Assembly (NCBI RefSeq): GCF_041146795.1
Contig: NC_135170.1
Coordinates: 643,826-707,825 of the forward strand
Origin: Maylandia zebra
Taxonomy: Eukaryota > Chordata > Actinopteri > Cichliformes > Cichlidae
Length of the DNA stretch: 64,000 nucleotides
Reading direction: 5' to 3'
Shown here: piece after piece, positions 37,301 through 47,924 of the stretch
Layout: the number at the start of each line of letters is the position of its first letter
Position numbering within the stretch: the stretch's first letter is position 1
Translations under genes and position numbers: made by a program
The notes under the pieces: generated by a model
The model's input: only the letters and a program-made list of their open reading frames with translations
What the model was told of the DNA's origin: nothing
Database searches by the model: none

Positions 37301-40300
37301 CCATGGTAAGGTAGGCTGACTGTGGTACTGCATGAAGGAAGGTGCAGTTCAAAGCAGGATAAACAGGTTAGTTTGCTGTGATGATTTAAAGTAAAGAACA
37401 GTGTGTGACTGATGATCACGGTCAGAGTTAAGCTCATGATGCTGAGATCCACTCACTGGATTCACTCCAACTTGACACCAGCCAGTATAAAGGCAGCATG
37501 AGCAGCACACGTCCGTACAGCTGATGAAACAGCTGCTTCTGTAAATCTACAAAGAGCCGTAAACCTCAGATCAGCTGATCACAGCCTGAACACTAAGAAA
37601 ATAGAGCCCACAGCAGAGACCTGTGTGAGCTCTCCCCACGCTGAGTCCTTACAGCGAATCTCAGGGTTCATGTGCTGATCCCACCGATGTGGGGGAAAGT
37701 CACCCTCTCAGCGTTTGTCCTTTCCCACTCAGACTCTACCTAACCAAGCTGAGTACATTTATTACAATTTAACTGTTGACTAAAAGCTTGTTTCCAATCT
37801 ACTTTCTTACACTGTTACTGAACTGATGCAGCACAGCTCCGTCAGCTTTGTACAACAATACAAACCTTTTACTTTCTTACTGTGAGCACATTTCACAACC
37901 TGTACTTTTCACCTTTAATCGAGTAAAGAAGTAGAATCAGTGCTTCAGTTTTTACTGGAGTATTTCTGAACACTAGTATCTGTACTTCTACTTAAGTATG
38001 CGTGTACTTAGCTCTTCATTAGTCTCTCATTGAATATTTCTGGCTGTCTGTAGCCATACACCAGGTCCTGCTAGCATGATTCCCTTCTTTTCCTCCTACA
38101 GAGCCGTGACGCTCTGCTCGTCTGTGATCATCATGAAGATTATTCTCAGACTTTTCTCAGAACACAGGAAATCATCAGGTCGAGGAATAATCCAACTATC
38201 TACCAGACAGGTCCCAGTTACCGTGCTGCTGGTCTGTGTCAGGCTGTGGTAATGGTGCAGGACTTCAGTCAAACAGGTCTGCAGAAACTCCTGGAGGGTG
38301 GAGCGAGGAAGGGCGTGGCCTCCCACCCTGTTTATTTCCACACACAGCTGGAACAGCAGGGACTGCACAAACCACGTTGGCTACAGAAGACACCAGAAAC
38401 AAAAGGTTGCCATCAGACCTCAGGATGGATTCTGGGTCCTTCCAGTTTGTATCAGATGTCCTCCTGACCTGTACTGGAAGACGGATCTTGGATGTAACGC
38501 TGCTTCCAGACTCGGCCTCCTCCTGGATTTCCAGATCCTCCCAGTTAGTTGCTGTAGCTAAGATGGTGCCTGCAGACTCAGCATGAAGCACCATGCCAAA
38601 CTTCTCCAACAGCCCCTGCAACACAGAGCCGAGCAGGTCTTCAGACAACACCAGAGTCATAGCTGTAGACCTTTGACCCTCCCACATACGTCTGTTGAAA
38701 CTAAAACATTAGCAAACAGACAGGTTTCACAGCCAACAGCAGCATGATCACTGGTTTAGTCAGTGTCCCTCCACCCGTCTGCTCAACAGTTCAGTCAGAT
38801 AATACACTTTCACTCAACCTTTATAAACCAGTTTAACCACAGCTGGACGCTAGGTGACGTGATGTGATTCTACTGCTCTATCAGATTTCTACAAACCTCC
38901 CCATAAACTGACACTAACCACATGTCAAGTTTACATGTACACTTGTGACTGTGTCTGACTTTAGAAAGAGCGGCGCTCCAGATGCGGTAGGCCTCCATAC
39001 TGCAGCCAAGAAGCTCCTCCTTCAGCTCCTCCCACTTGTCCTGGGAAGGCCTGACCTCTGCAGCGGCCGTGGCTTTGCCCAGCTTCTTGCCTTGCCTGGG
39101 GGTCCCTTTGGCTGTGCTGTCAAAACCACACTGCTTTCCCAGGATGCAATGCTTCAGGTTGGGGCACAGTTTGCCCATAGACTGGCTCAGCCTGGCCATG
39201 AATAGAACTGAACTGAGGCAGGTGGGCCTGGAGTCTGGCGAGGCCACAGCCAGCTGTGATTGGATGAAGGACAGAATGTGGTGAACACAGGCCAAACAGC
39301 CGTCACGCAGCGCCGCCTCCACTGCTGCGGAGTCGATGAAGCGGTTAAATGAGGATGACGATGGCTGATCAGCAGAGGAAGGGACAGTGGCCAAAGTAGA
39401 GTCAGAGCCTGCAAAGCACGACACATTAACAACTGTCAGTACTTTCAATATTTCAGTGGTCCAATAGTTGCCATTCGTATGTTTATACAATCCAAAGAGT
39501 ATGAAACCCTCAGATTTAGCTCCAAACGCTTCTGTGGTTTTCAGCACTGCATCAGATCAAAGACGTGACTAAAGTGCAGACAGATGTGCTCCATCAGTCC
39601 TGCCAAGTACAGTTTCAGACATTCAAAAGGGATCGGATAGCTGACATCACCCAGTTTCATGGTCAGGTGATGTCACTTCCTGTTATTCCACGAGAAATGA
39701 AAGAATCTAGAGTTGGTTCCAAAACTTCAACAAAGATAAACGCCTGAGCTTTTCACTGGTCTTTCTCAATATCACATTAAATCAGGATAAATACACCATC
39801 AATCTGTCAGCTGAAACACAAGGAAACCCCCACAACACTCCCAGTGGACCTACCCACGTCCTGGGACGGGAGGTAGTGCTGGAGATCATCCAGTCTGGCT
39901 TTCAGCTTTGCATCAATGGAAGAGCAGAAGTTCTGAACACAAGGTGTGAGCGCCTGTGTCTTCATGGCCAGGCCACTCCTGTGCTGCTGCTGGCCCCGCT
40001 GGCTCACACTGAACCAGCCTGCGTCGTTCAACAGGTCCCCTGGAGACTCCAACCACAAGAAGGAGGAGACATCTACCTCATACTGGGCCCCATGGCTGCT
40101 GTGGGCACCTGAAGACGAATGGACGCTCTGGGTCTGCAGATCCCTGACGGCGGATGTAAGGAGCTGGATAGACAGCACTGAGATGGCTTCAGTTTCCTCT
40201 TTAGTGATGACCTTGAAGAGTCGAAAGAAACAATAAAAGTGTTACAATAACTGCATGTTTATCCCCCGTCATTAGCAAGTATACAGACTAAGTGGGCCCT

Positions 40301-43300
40301 GAAAATGAACCTATAAAGCTAAAGATAGAAGAACAGCAACCTGCAGCCGCTGGAGGAAAAGCTGCTGCAAGATGTCCTCCCAGACGGTGAGGGGGTGCTC
40401 CAGCAGACGCTGACAGACGGTGCTCCAGTGCTGACTGATGGAGTCTGCTGACAGAAGGTCCCAAACAGCGTCTCTGATGGCTGCCAGCCCCTTCAGGCTC
40501 TTGACGTAGACCAAAAGGCTTCCAACACCATGGCAGATGTCCTCCTTACAGCTGGAAACAACACATTTGGAGAGACTGGAAATGATCATGTAGCCTTCAT
40601 GAAACACACGCCCTGCACTCGATAACATCAAGGTGAGCTTTGCAAACAGGCCAGAAATAACCAGTGTGGGTAAGTTACTTTAAGTAATTAATTACTAATT
40701 ACTTAACCAACAGTGTATTTAAAATACTTATCTAATTACTGTGTCTGAAAAGTAATTTAACTAAATACTTCTTAAAATCCCAATAAAACCTTGAGTGGCA
40801 AACAATAGAAATTAAACTCTTTAAATAATAAATTATTTTAAAGACGGAGACTCTGCAGCAGCGGCATCTCTTCCAGTGTCGCCTGCAGTCACCGTCGGTG
40901 CTGCTGAAGTAAAACCAGGTCCTGCTCAGCAGTGTTATCCATGGATGATGAAGGATCGCTCAGAAGTCTTCGTCTATGCTCTGTGTCAGGCGCTTCAGCA
41001 GGTTACTGCTGCTGTTAACAGCAGCCCATAGTTTTTACATATCACTGTAATGTTCTTGTCTGCTTGTTTCAGAAAAGTGAAGAGGCGGGAACATGTCCAC
41101 GTCATGAAACAGCCACTGCTTCAGTCCGACAGCTTCCGCTGTAGAAAACGACCGTGCAGCAAACTGGTGTGGAATGACGCGCAGCTGCACCTCAGCCATG
41201 TTACAGAGCAGAGTTTACTTCTACCTTTAGAAGATAAATGATTGAAATTAAATAACGATGTTCAGCCAGTTTAATTATTTTACAATGTAACGCAAGCACA
41301 TTGTAAGTAACTGTAATTAAAATACCTAAAAATGAACAGTAATCAGTTACTCTACTTTTTCAGTGGAAAAGTAATTTAATTACACTGGACCATGACATGA
41401 GAATAATAACGATAACAATAAGGAGTAGTGAATAAATAGATGTGCGAGTGGTGAGCACATGTGACAGGTGGTGGGATGAGACGCTCCCTCATCTTTGTGT
41501 TGTTTGTTCCGTCTCTGGTCGGAGCTTCATGTTTGTTGTCCTGCAGTGTAAGACGTGATTGGACCACAGACACTGGTCTTCATTGTGTCCCACAGCAGTC
41601 GAGGTGCACACATCTGCAGTGGATCGAATGTAAGTCAGCAGTTCTCTCCTACACGGCTGCTGAGCACCACCTGCCTGGACGCCAGTCATCACACGGTCAC
41701 AGATAGATCCAGTTTTCACGTCGACGACTCCAAACCAGTAAACTTCATCTGGTCTTCCACTCATCGTCTCACAAACTGAAACTAAAATGAAGATCAGCAG
41801 ATAATGATCCTGTAATGAACCACGTTAAACACTGACCCTCCTGCTCCTCGTGTCTAAACCTAAAACTTTGTCCTTGAGCCAACGATCATGACGGTGTTCA
41901 TGGCTCCACCCTCACTGGTCCCCAGGTGGAGGACCCACAGTCATCTCCGGACATGTTTAAGGCCACTGCAGCGGTGTGTAAGTGGCCGAGGATAAAATGC
42001 AGCGCGTCGGCTCCCTCTGCTGCTCGAGGAGGCAGCTTTAAGGAAGTCTGCAAGGCTGTGCTGGATCACGTATGCTACCCCGAGGACTCCCGCCGCCACT
42101 TCTGTGAGCTGGACTCCGCCTCGGGGTGATCGCTCCCTTCTATCAGCTCAAAGTGATCACAAGTCACTCCTGACAGCACAGAGGCAGAGCTGGAATGCTA
42201 CTATTAGCACATTTTTCTATGCAAACAACACTGAAACTGAAAGAAAGGAAACAGCAGACATTCAGTGGCCTTACGTATCGATCCACTGTTGAAGAGTGTC
42301 TTGCAGGTGCTCCCTCTGGATTGGCTGAGCCAGGGTGCGAAGGACAGGTTGAAACTCTGAGATGGACGCAGGCAGATACTTTAACCAGCTGCCTGTACTC
42401 ACATCTTCCTGCAACACCCTTCTGTCCTTAGCTGAGGACACAGATGGGGAACATTGGAAAAAGGGGGCTGTTAGTTTCTCAGACTGAGTGTTTCAGAGCG
42501 GACAGGCGCGGTGCTCTTACTGCACACTTACAGCAGCTCAGACTACACGCACAATACAGTCATACAGTGTTGTATTCAGCATCTGCGTCACATCCACAGA
42601 CAGTTTAGAGTCAGCTGTTCCTGTGAGGCACGGGGAGACATCCACACAATGGCCACGCTCACCCAGGAGATGAAAGCCAGCAAATTCTTGCTCTGAAGCA
42701 AAGCTTATTCTTATTAACCTGAACACAAAGACCCCGACGTGTCCTGTCTCAGCTGTTTACCTGCAGGACTCGTAGATGTGACGTTGTCCAGGACAGAGAA
42801 GAGCATGCCACAGCTCAAAGCTTCATCCCCTGGCCTGGGGCTGCCCTCTGGGGGGAGGTAGAAGATGGCATAGGCCTGAAACAGAGTGGTGACCAGCAGC
42901 TCCACGAGGCTGCACACCTGGGACTTGATCCCTGCACCTGCAGAAAAGCACAGGTTCATGGACTAACAGAAGCCTCGAAGGCTTTTTCTTTATCAAATCA
43001 AACATTTGTCACGCTTTACCACAGAAGGAAACTATAGAGCATACCATGCTGCGGTTGGTTCAGCAGCTGATGTATGGATGATTTCCGGGCCAACAAGAAG
43101 TCAGCCAGAGCCTGCCGAGGAGAGCTGTCTTCAAGCAGCATGATGGACACCAAGGCTTCAGCGATGGCCTGGTCCGACACTGCACGGCCCCTCAGCAGAG
43201 CCCTGCTGTCCAGCAGAATGGCTGCCCTGCAAGAAGACGCTTACTCTCAGCTACTACAAGTGCACTATTTTAGTTTCCAGCCACGGAGTTTCGATTTCAA

Positions 43301-44308
43301 GTTTCCGTTAAGCAGGAATTGTGACACAAACCTGAAGTGTTCGGTGGTGGCAACCTGTCGGATTAGGATGGGAAATCGGACAAGGACGGAGCTGTAGAGG
43401 CCTGCTGCAGTGGCCTCCAGCTGCAGCAGATGGTGCAGGTGGCAGCACATCAGGTAGAGCTGCGTGGCTCGGAGGTAGTGAGATGCCTCCATGGCACTCC
43501 AAATCCGCTCCGGGATCTCCAAAAGCAGCTTGATCTGGGAGGCCATGGTGTAGAACTTTAGCTGCCACGGTGTCTGGCTCTGCAACAGGACACACAGTGC
43601 GTCTCCGTCACAACGTCATCAGCTTCAAACAGTTGCTGCAAAAGCAGTTTGTGCACATGTGAAAGCGTTTGTTCTCTTAACTCAGGAGAAGCTTTAGAAG
43701 GAAACACGCAGTTTAGACGTCATTTCAACCAAGTGTTGAACTTTGACTGATGAAGTCCAGAAGAGTGTGTAAGGACTTCCCCAACACATCCACCCCGACA
43801 CTGCTGCTGATCATCTGTGTGCAATATCTCAGTCTCTCCATGTTCTGTGCACTTATTCTGGTCCCAGTCTGTTTCAGTGTTTCCTACACATACACCATGT
43901 ATATAGTTCCACTCACATATCTATACATACACACTGCTTTTTATTTTATTCTATTTATTTATTTATTTTCCACCTTCGTTGTATATTGGTTTCTCTTCTT
44001 CTTACTTCAGCACCTTTGTGGTCCAGAAACTGCACAATGACAATAAACAGCTGGAAGTCTCTGAAGCCTTTTCTCCTGAGCAGCTGCCTCACTGTCTGTA
44101 TGGTAACTGCACCGCAGTACAGTGGATCGTGAGAACAGCTGGGAAGATCACTGGAGCCGCTCTTCCCTCCATCACAGACACTTATCACACTGCAAAGCCA
44201 CCAGCATCGTGGAGGACCACACACCCCACAGACACACACTCACTGCCAGACTACAGAATAGTTTCTTCCCCCAGGCCATCACACTCCTGAACACTCAGTG
44301 ACTGGACA

Positions 44309-44344
<36 letters not shown>

Positions 44345-44918
44345 AGGTCACTTCTGCACTGTTGTGTGTCTGCATCCTTCTGTTCTGCCTGATGGTGCTT
44401 GTGTGCTGCATGTAGCAGCGGTGTTGAACAGGCTGGAATGAACCACACACTGCTCTGTGACGAAGCTGTGTTCAGGTGGTTCAGCAGCCTCACCTTTCCT
44501 GAGCAGCTGCGAGTCTGCCGCGTTTGTAGGTGAGGTTACGGTAGATCTTCATGACGTTGTAAAGTACTACTAAGGCGCATGCGTCGACACACGGCGTTTG
44601 GCTCACCTCCACTCTGCAGCTGGCCACGCTGGCTCTGCCCTGCTTCAGCCTGTGGCAGTACTGCTGCATGTCCTGGATGGACTGCACGACGCTCTCCGAG
44701 CACTGCTTCATCTCCCCGATCGTGTCGGCGGCGTCGATCAGGTCCCGGTACCGCTCGCCCACCATCTGCCTCAGCTCCTCCCTCTTCTGCTCGATCTCCC
44801 CGCGGACTTTGCGCTCGATTCCGCGGATCTCCTCAGTGTTATAGCACTCAAAGAGAAGCGCCGGGTCGCTGATCTCCGACACCCGGAGAGAAAGCGCGTC
44901 CTGGGCCATCGTAGACAC
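22388..44918 (-). CDS. cog1: COG1, conserved oligomeric Golgi complex subunit 1 (complete, 15 exons)
   Basis: Exons in transcript order: 44918-44607, 43579-43332, 43226-43045, 42937-42761, 42431-42275, 40551-40341, 40211-39854, 39408-38960, 38615-38469, 38380-38222, 35774-35650, 30790-30682, 27091-26982, 23586-23502, 22525-22388. All introns are GT/AG and the exons sum to 2967 bases (988 aa), close to the roughly 980 aa of human COG1. Landmarks: [17 protein letters not shown] and [20 protein letters not shown] near the N terminus, [72 protein letters not shown], and a C terminus [14 protein letters not shown] second in-frame ATG is at 44909. Family knowledge: COG1 belongs to lobe A of the COG tether for retrograde intra-Golgi vesicles; human loss causes a glycosylation disorder. 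The introns are loaded with transposons and a 3.7-kb minisatellite, but no exon is damaged. Confidence 0.97.
22779..22990 (+). mobile_element. Penelope-like element terminal fragment
   Basis: Carries GTGAAGGTTCTCAGTCATCC, then GAAAAGCGTCTGGACTTC and GACGTTTCACCTCTCATC, which match the terminal repeats of the Penelope-like element at 29668-30556 and the fragment near 63760. Located in the terminal intron of cog1. Confidence 0.75.
24108..25707 (+). mobile_element. near-intact Tc1/mariner transposon
   Basis: A 1600-bp element with terminal inverted repeats of about 200 bp (24108-24307 and 25512-25707) starting CAGTGGGGCAAAAAAGTATT and almost identical; the right one lacks about four bases. TA duplicates lie at 24106-24107 and 25708-25709. 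It encloses an open transposase gene. It sits in cog1 intron 13 in the opposite orientation. High arm identity and the open frame indicate recent insertion. Confidence 0.96.
24473..25495 (+). CDS. Tc1-family DD34E transposase (340 aa, open)
   Basis: Full-length for the family (about 340 aa) with start, stop and no interruption. The N-terminal paired-type helix-turn-helix region is visible ([20 protein letters not shown], then [13 protein letters not shown]), followed by a GR-rich-like linker. The catalytic triad is at [12 protein letters not shown] (first D), [11 protein letters not shown] (second D) and [11 protein letters not shown] (E), with 34-residue spacing typical of Tc1. The enzyme would bind the flanking inverted repeats and cut and paste at TA. 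Whether it is active cannot be told from sequence alone. Confidence 0.96.
   Translation: MAKTKELSKDTRKSIVDLHQTGKSESTIGKQLGVKKSTVGAIIRKWKTYKTTDNLPRSGAPRKISSRGVKMIMRTVSKDPRTTRGDLVNDLQRAGTKVTKVTISNTLQRQGIKSRSARRVPLLKPVHVQARLKFAREHMDDTAEDWENVMWSDETKVELFGINSTRRVWRKQNTELHPKNTIPTVKHGGGNIMLWGCFSAKGTGRLIRVKDRMNGAMYREILSQNLLPSVRTLKMKRGWVFQHDNDPKHTARATKEWLRKKHLKVLEWPSQSPDLNPIENLWRELKVRVARRQPQNITALEKICMEEWAKIPATVCANLVKTYSKRLTSVIANKGYVTKY
25730..26820 (-). mobile_element. LINE endonuclease/linker remnant, antisense
   Basis: Minus-strand translation gives [20 protein letters not shown] and [20 protein letters not shown] (26504-26821), then, after frame breaks, [20 protein letters not shown] and [14 protein letters not shown] (25992-26192). 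These are successive pieces of the same LINE family seen at 5010-5970, in correct order. Multiple stops; inactive. It lies in cog1 intron 13. Confidence 0.8.
27854..28158. mobile_element. Penelope-like terminal-repeat fragment (inverted arms)
   Basis: Two inverted copies of GGGAGAAACGTTTCGTCATC with CATCCAGGTGACTTCTTCAG bracket a short centre. The insert is flanked by a perfect 9-bp duplication GACAACTGT (27845-27853 and 28159-28167) of the host Tc1 sequence. No ORF. Confidence 0.8.
28352..29261. mobile_element. hAT element remnant in Tc1 remnant
   Basis: Ends TAGGGCTGGGCTATAT and ATATCGCCCTGCTCTA form imperfect inverted repeats. The 8-bp flanks TGACGACC and TGAGCACC match at six of eight. 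The interior has a decayed BED-finger start ([20 protein letters not shown], frame with stops) near 28560-28640. Non-autonomous, 910 bp. Confidence 0.8.
29668..30556 (+). mobile_element. Penelope-like element 3' part with GIY-YIG endonuclease
   Basis: Translation of 29790-30175 gives a C-terminal Penelope segment: [40 protein letters not shown], then [16 protein letters not shown] and [19 protein letters not shown]. The VVYAVQC and DLYIGET blocks are the GIY-YIG motif. A frame break follows GQDSAS and another lies near the end. The ends are inverted copies (AGCTTGCAAAGAAAAGCGTC at the left, its near complement at 30500-30553). A perfect 13-bp target duplication ACCATTAAATGAG is at 29655-29667 and 30557-30569. 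The reverse transcriptase is missing, so this is a dead 5'-truncated copy. Confidence 0.9.
30888..34605. repeat. 3.7-kb G-rich minisatellite in cog1 intron 11
   Basis: Roughly 180 tandem units of 20-27 bp, core GGGGGCTGTGTCYAAMGTCA, alternating with GGTGTGGGGG spacers. The plus strand has a run of 4-6 G in almost every unit. Higher-order blocks of about 80-200 bp recur, with a distinct subfamily (AAAGTCGGGGG) after about 34000. All ORFs here, up to 333 codons, are periodic artefacts. cog1 is transcribed from the other strand, so its RNA carries the C-rich version. Confidence 0.98.
34790..35455 (+). mobile_element. hAT transposase C-terminal remnant
   Basis: Interrupted frames give [31 protein letters not shown] and [16 protein letters not shown] in order, similar in layout to GTF2IRD2/ZMYM-like hAT transposases, with several stops. 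The right end TTTGACACCCCTGG at about 35441-35454 fits a Charlie-type terminal repeat. It is intronic to cog1. Confidence 0.7.
35910..36475. mobile_element. fish dispersed DNA-transposon repeat with G-tract insert
   Basis: Opens with AATCAGTCATAACCTTATGA, then CACCTGCCTAATATTGTGTA, and runs through CAAACCATTCCTG and CCTGCTGAAAGAGGCC. This sequence type is common in fish genomes. From about 36185 it is interrupted by a hairpin and a poly-G tract (36251-36272 area). No coding potential. Confidence 0.6.
36189..36220. repeat. perfect 14-bp hairpin
   Basis: TAGGTGGCACGCAT and its exact complement ATGCGTGCCACCTA are separated by CCAC. It lies next to the poly-G tract in a cog1 intron. Confidence 0.9.
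36476..38221. other. cog1 intron 10, no gene seen
   Basis: Unassigned intronic sequence. Around 37020-37130 a group of AACGCGTTAA / GTTAACCCGG motifs resembles the decayed end of a hAT-like element. No exon-like block. Confidence 0.4.
40662..41387. mobile_element. hAT-like MITE in cog1 intron 5
   Basis: Begins CAGTGTGGGTAAGTTACTT and ends AAGTAATTTAATTACACTG, with AT-rich subterminal TAATTACT motifs at both sides. No clear 8-bp flank duplication is visible. No transposase. Confidence 0.65.
41926..42129 (+). other. unassigned 67-codon ORF in cog1 intron 5
   Basis: A GC-richer island with an open frame from ATG (contains [19 protein letters not shown] and [12 protein letters not shown]). It is not recognised, lies antisense to cog1 and has no visible splice partners. 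It may be a relic of a retrocopy or mobile element, or chance. Confidence 0.2.
43750..44300 (+). mobile_element. Rex1/L2-like LINE 3' fragment
   Basis: After frame correction the plus strand reads as the C-terminal end of a [40 protein letters not shown], then [14 protein letters not shown]. Located in cog1 intron 1. Inactive. Confidence 0.75.
44309..44343. repeat. (AC)n microsatellite
   Basis: About 35 bp of AC repeats at the end of the LINE fragment in cog1 intron 1. Confidence 0.95.
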
Positions 44919-45374
44919 ACAACAACATCAACCGAGACTCCGATCCGGAAACCAACGGAAGACACTTCCTGTCTCCACGTAAGCGACAGCAGCGGAACTG
45001 GTCACGCTGCTGTCATTTCCGTGGGCGTCGCTGTCCCGTGAACCAAGCGAAACATCCTCGAGTTCGCTCATCTTATGTGTGTGTGCGCATTATGAGTTTA
45101 ACACACACTAACCAGCCGTTTACACATGATCAGATATCACTGTGTGACGTTTAAAACACACTCATGACAGGCCGAGTGCAGCAGTGTGCGCACGCCGTCG
45201 TAGAAACAGCAAACAAATAAACAACAACAACAATGGCGACTCTATGTACAGGTAAACACGTGACCTCCGCCTGTGAAATGAACACAGCGGCCTGTTTCCT
45301 ACAAACTGCATGAATGACTTCAGTATGATGTGTGGTGATGTTTGAAGATGCTGCTGTCAGCAATCAATCAATCA

Positions 45375-45453
<79 letters not shown>
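45375..45453. repeat. (CTAT)n microsatellite
   Basis: About 20 tetranucleotide repeats, preceded by a short ATCA run, some 450 bp upstream of the cog1 start. Confidence 0.98.
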
Positions 45454-45456
<3 letters not shown>

Positions 45457-46985
45457 ATTGACAGACGCTACGTCCATAGTTTCAAAAAACAACAACACAA
45501 CATGCAAATCTTAATAAAAAATATAAAATATTTGTGAAGATATAAAACCATAGTGTACGCTGCTTGTAAGATGACCATGAGGGGGCAGTATATAGCGCTG
45601 TGAACGTCTGTCTGTTTACGTCATCGTCATCAGTGAAGGGTCTCTCTTTAGTTGGACACAGAAATCCATTATTTATCATAAGAAAGCGTCCAGTGTATCA
45701 TAAACACAGAGACACATTTAGTCTGATAGAAAACAAACAGGTTCCTCTACATGCTGACTAGATTTCCAGCGACGGTGGAATAAATGATGCAGGGTTTTGG
45801 TACTTCTTCAGTAAAAAATAGTTCTGTAAAGATATAACGACCTAAACACTATTTGTGGGTTGTTATATTCACTTTCTTTGGCTTCGTCTCACTGTTACTC
45901 TCTTTTTAAACGTACCTGGACACTGTCCAAGGGCTGCATATGTGAAATAGGTCCACAGTCAGATCTCCACAGTACCAGCATGAAACGTAACCCAGAAAGT
46001 AAGGTTTCCTCGAGCAGGCCAACTATCTGTTGGCTTTTGATTGACTTCAGTGATAAACTACTGTCCTACTGCATTTATTTGGATGTACTGAAAATAAAAA
46101 TGTGGAGGTCTGAAGGGACGAGACCTTCCCTAAACATGGCTGACTTCTGCTGTGAAACAACCTGGTACTGTCACTAAAATGACACTGACTTGTCTATAAA
46201 CTGTGATTAGGTTTCCTAATGCAGAAAGATGTCAGGAGCCTGAGTGTATGATGCAGAGCTGTTTTTGCTCCATATGGACAGGCAAGCCCGATACAGACCA
46301 TAAATACTTTCCCAGTGTCAAAGCCATCCTTCCACTGGAAGCATTTTGTTTTGTTCTTCCATTCATTTCAAATAAAGCAGAGTACAGAGCAAAAGTCTTC
46401 TTTTCTTTATGTTTTGACAGGAAACATGGAAATAGGTGCAGTGATTTATTGACATCTCTGACACAGAGACATACAGTATGAAAGCTGAGTTTTTACAGTT
46501 CTAACAAAGTCAGTAGCTGATATCACCAGAGTTCAGTGCAGCCTGAACTCTCCTAATCAAGCTTTCTTGTAATTTCTTCCATAGTTCCCACTGCATGCTT
46601 TTAGATGGCATCTTTTTCCCTTCACAAGATTCCCACCAGCACTGCCTGACACGCAGCCCAAACCATCCCTCTACCATTTTTAAAGATGGTTGAAGATATG
46701 TACTGATATGGCTATGTCTTAAGGTGATGACCTTTGAACCGGATGTTGTTGTCCGAAGGAAGCCCCGTTAAGTGGCTAGTTGTAAGATGAAGAGTGTTCA
46801 ATAAAGCAACATAAAGAGCGTGCTTTATGTCCTGATTCAATTCAGAGTGCTCTGCCTAATTTAGTAATAAGGTGGGCACACAACAGATACTCACTGTCAT
46901 AATCACCTCCATACATGATGATGATGATCATTTGGAGTTATCAAGCAGCGCATCAGTGTTTTAGACTCGTCCGTTCAATCGAGTC
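45454..46985. other. intergenic, no gene seen
   Basis: Unassigned sequence between the cog1 promoter side and the L2 fragment. Short open frames only, without family resemblance I can name. Confidence 0.4.
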
Positions 46986-46989
46986 TCAG

Positions 46990-47420
46990 AAATTTGGGCG
47001 TCATAGCGACAGTTCAATGTCTCCAAACTGGTTCAGAAGTGTTTTAATCACATGAGAAACATTTCTAAGGTCAGGCTGCTGGTGTCAAAGGCTGAGCCGG
47101 GGATGATTCTTCATGCTGTTATTTCTTCTCGTTTGGATTACTCCAGTGGTCTTTTTACTGGTTTCTACAAATCAGCGTTGGAGCCTTCAGACAGAACACT
47201 GCAGCACCAATAGGAGGCCACATATTACTCCAGTTTTGGCTTCTCTTCATTGGTTGCCAGTAAATTTTAGGTTTCATTTTAAAATTTCAGTTTGAACTTG
47301 TTGAGCTCTACATGGTGAAGCTCTGGTCAGTTTATCCCTGAAACCTCGTGCTTCATCCCGAGCACTCAGGTCTTCGTGTCCGAGGCTACTGTTGGTCCCC
47401 GTGGGGATTGGTCTCTCAGG
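46990..47420 (+). mobile_element. L2-type LINE RT C-terminal fragment
   Basis: Broken frames contain HMRNISKVRLLVSKAEPGMI, LHAVISSRLDYSSGLFTGF, RRPHITPVLASLHWLPVNFR and FKISV, the conserved C-terminal series of L2-clade elements. Frameshifts and stops are present. Confidence 0.82.
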
Positions 47421-47649
47421 CACCATTTCTATACAAACAAGCTTTAATTAATGTTTTCATTGTTTCATGTCAATATTTTATTAATATTTTTGGTTTTATT
47501 GTGCAACACTTTGTGATTTTAATCTATGAACAGTGCTCAATAAATAAATTTGTAGTCTACGTCTTGTGCATAGCTCTGTATTGTGTCCCGGTTTTGCTTG
47601 CGTTCGAACGGCTTCCTGACAGCCAGTCTGTGAGCAGTTATAGACTCTG

Positions 47650-47910
47650 ATTCTTATTTAGCGCTTTTCTACTCTCCATACAACATTCACCCATTCTCAC
47701 AAGCACTTTCTCCATACATAGTGCTTTCTAACTACATTCACACTCCAATGGATGCATCGAAGAACAACTTAGGGTTAGTATCTTGCCCAAGGATACTACT
47801 ACTCTGAGCCCCTCCCGAATGGCCGAACTTCTCACCCTATCTCCAAGGGAGAGGCCAGCCACCCACGTGGACCGAACCCCGGCTACCAAGACTGGCAATT
47901 GGGACATGGG
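47650..47910. mobile_element. headless SINE copy joined to LINE 5' piece
   Basis: 47650-47815 shares CTTTCTAACTACATTCACAC and GGTTAGTATCTTGCCCAAGG with the SINEs at 18998 and 59877 but lacks the tRNA-like head. At about 47878 it passes into GGCTACCAAGACTGGCAATT, identical to the LINE remnant at about 5169. Confidence 0.7.
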
Positions 47911-47924
47911 ATGCTTTAGTGTTA

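Noticed and set aside
38616..38687. Upstream extension of cog1 exon 9 ([12 protein letters not shown])
   Set aside because: An acceptor CTGTGTTGCAG at 38616 joins in phase 0 to the donor after 38960 and gives the same residue spacing as human COG1; the extension would add an unmatched segment.
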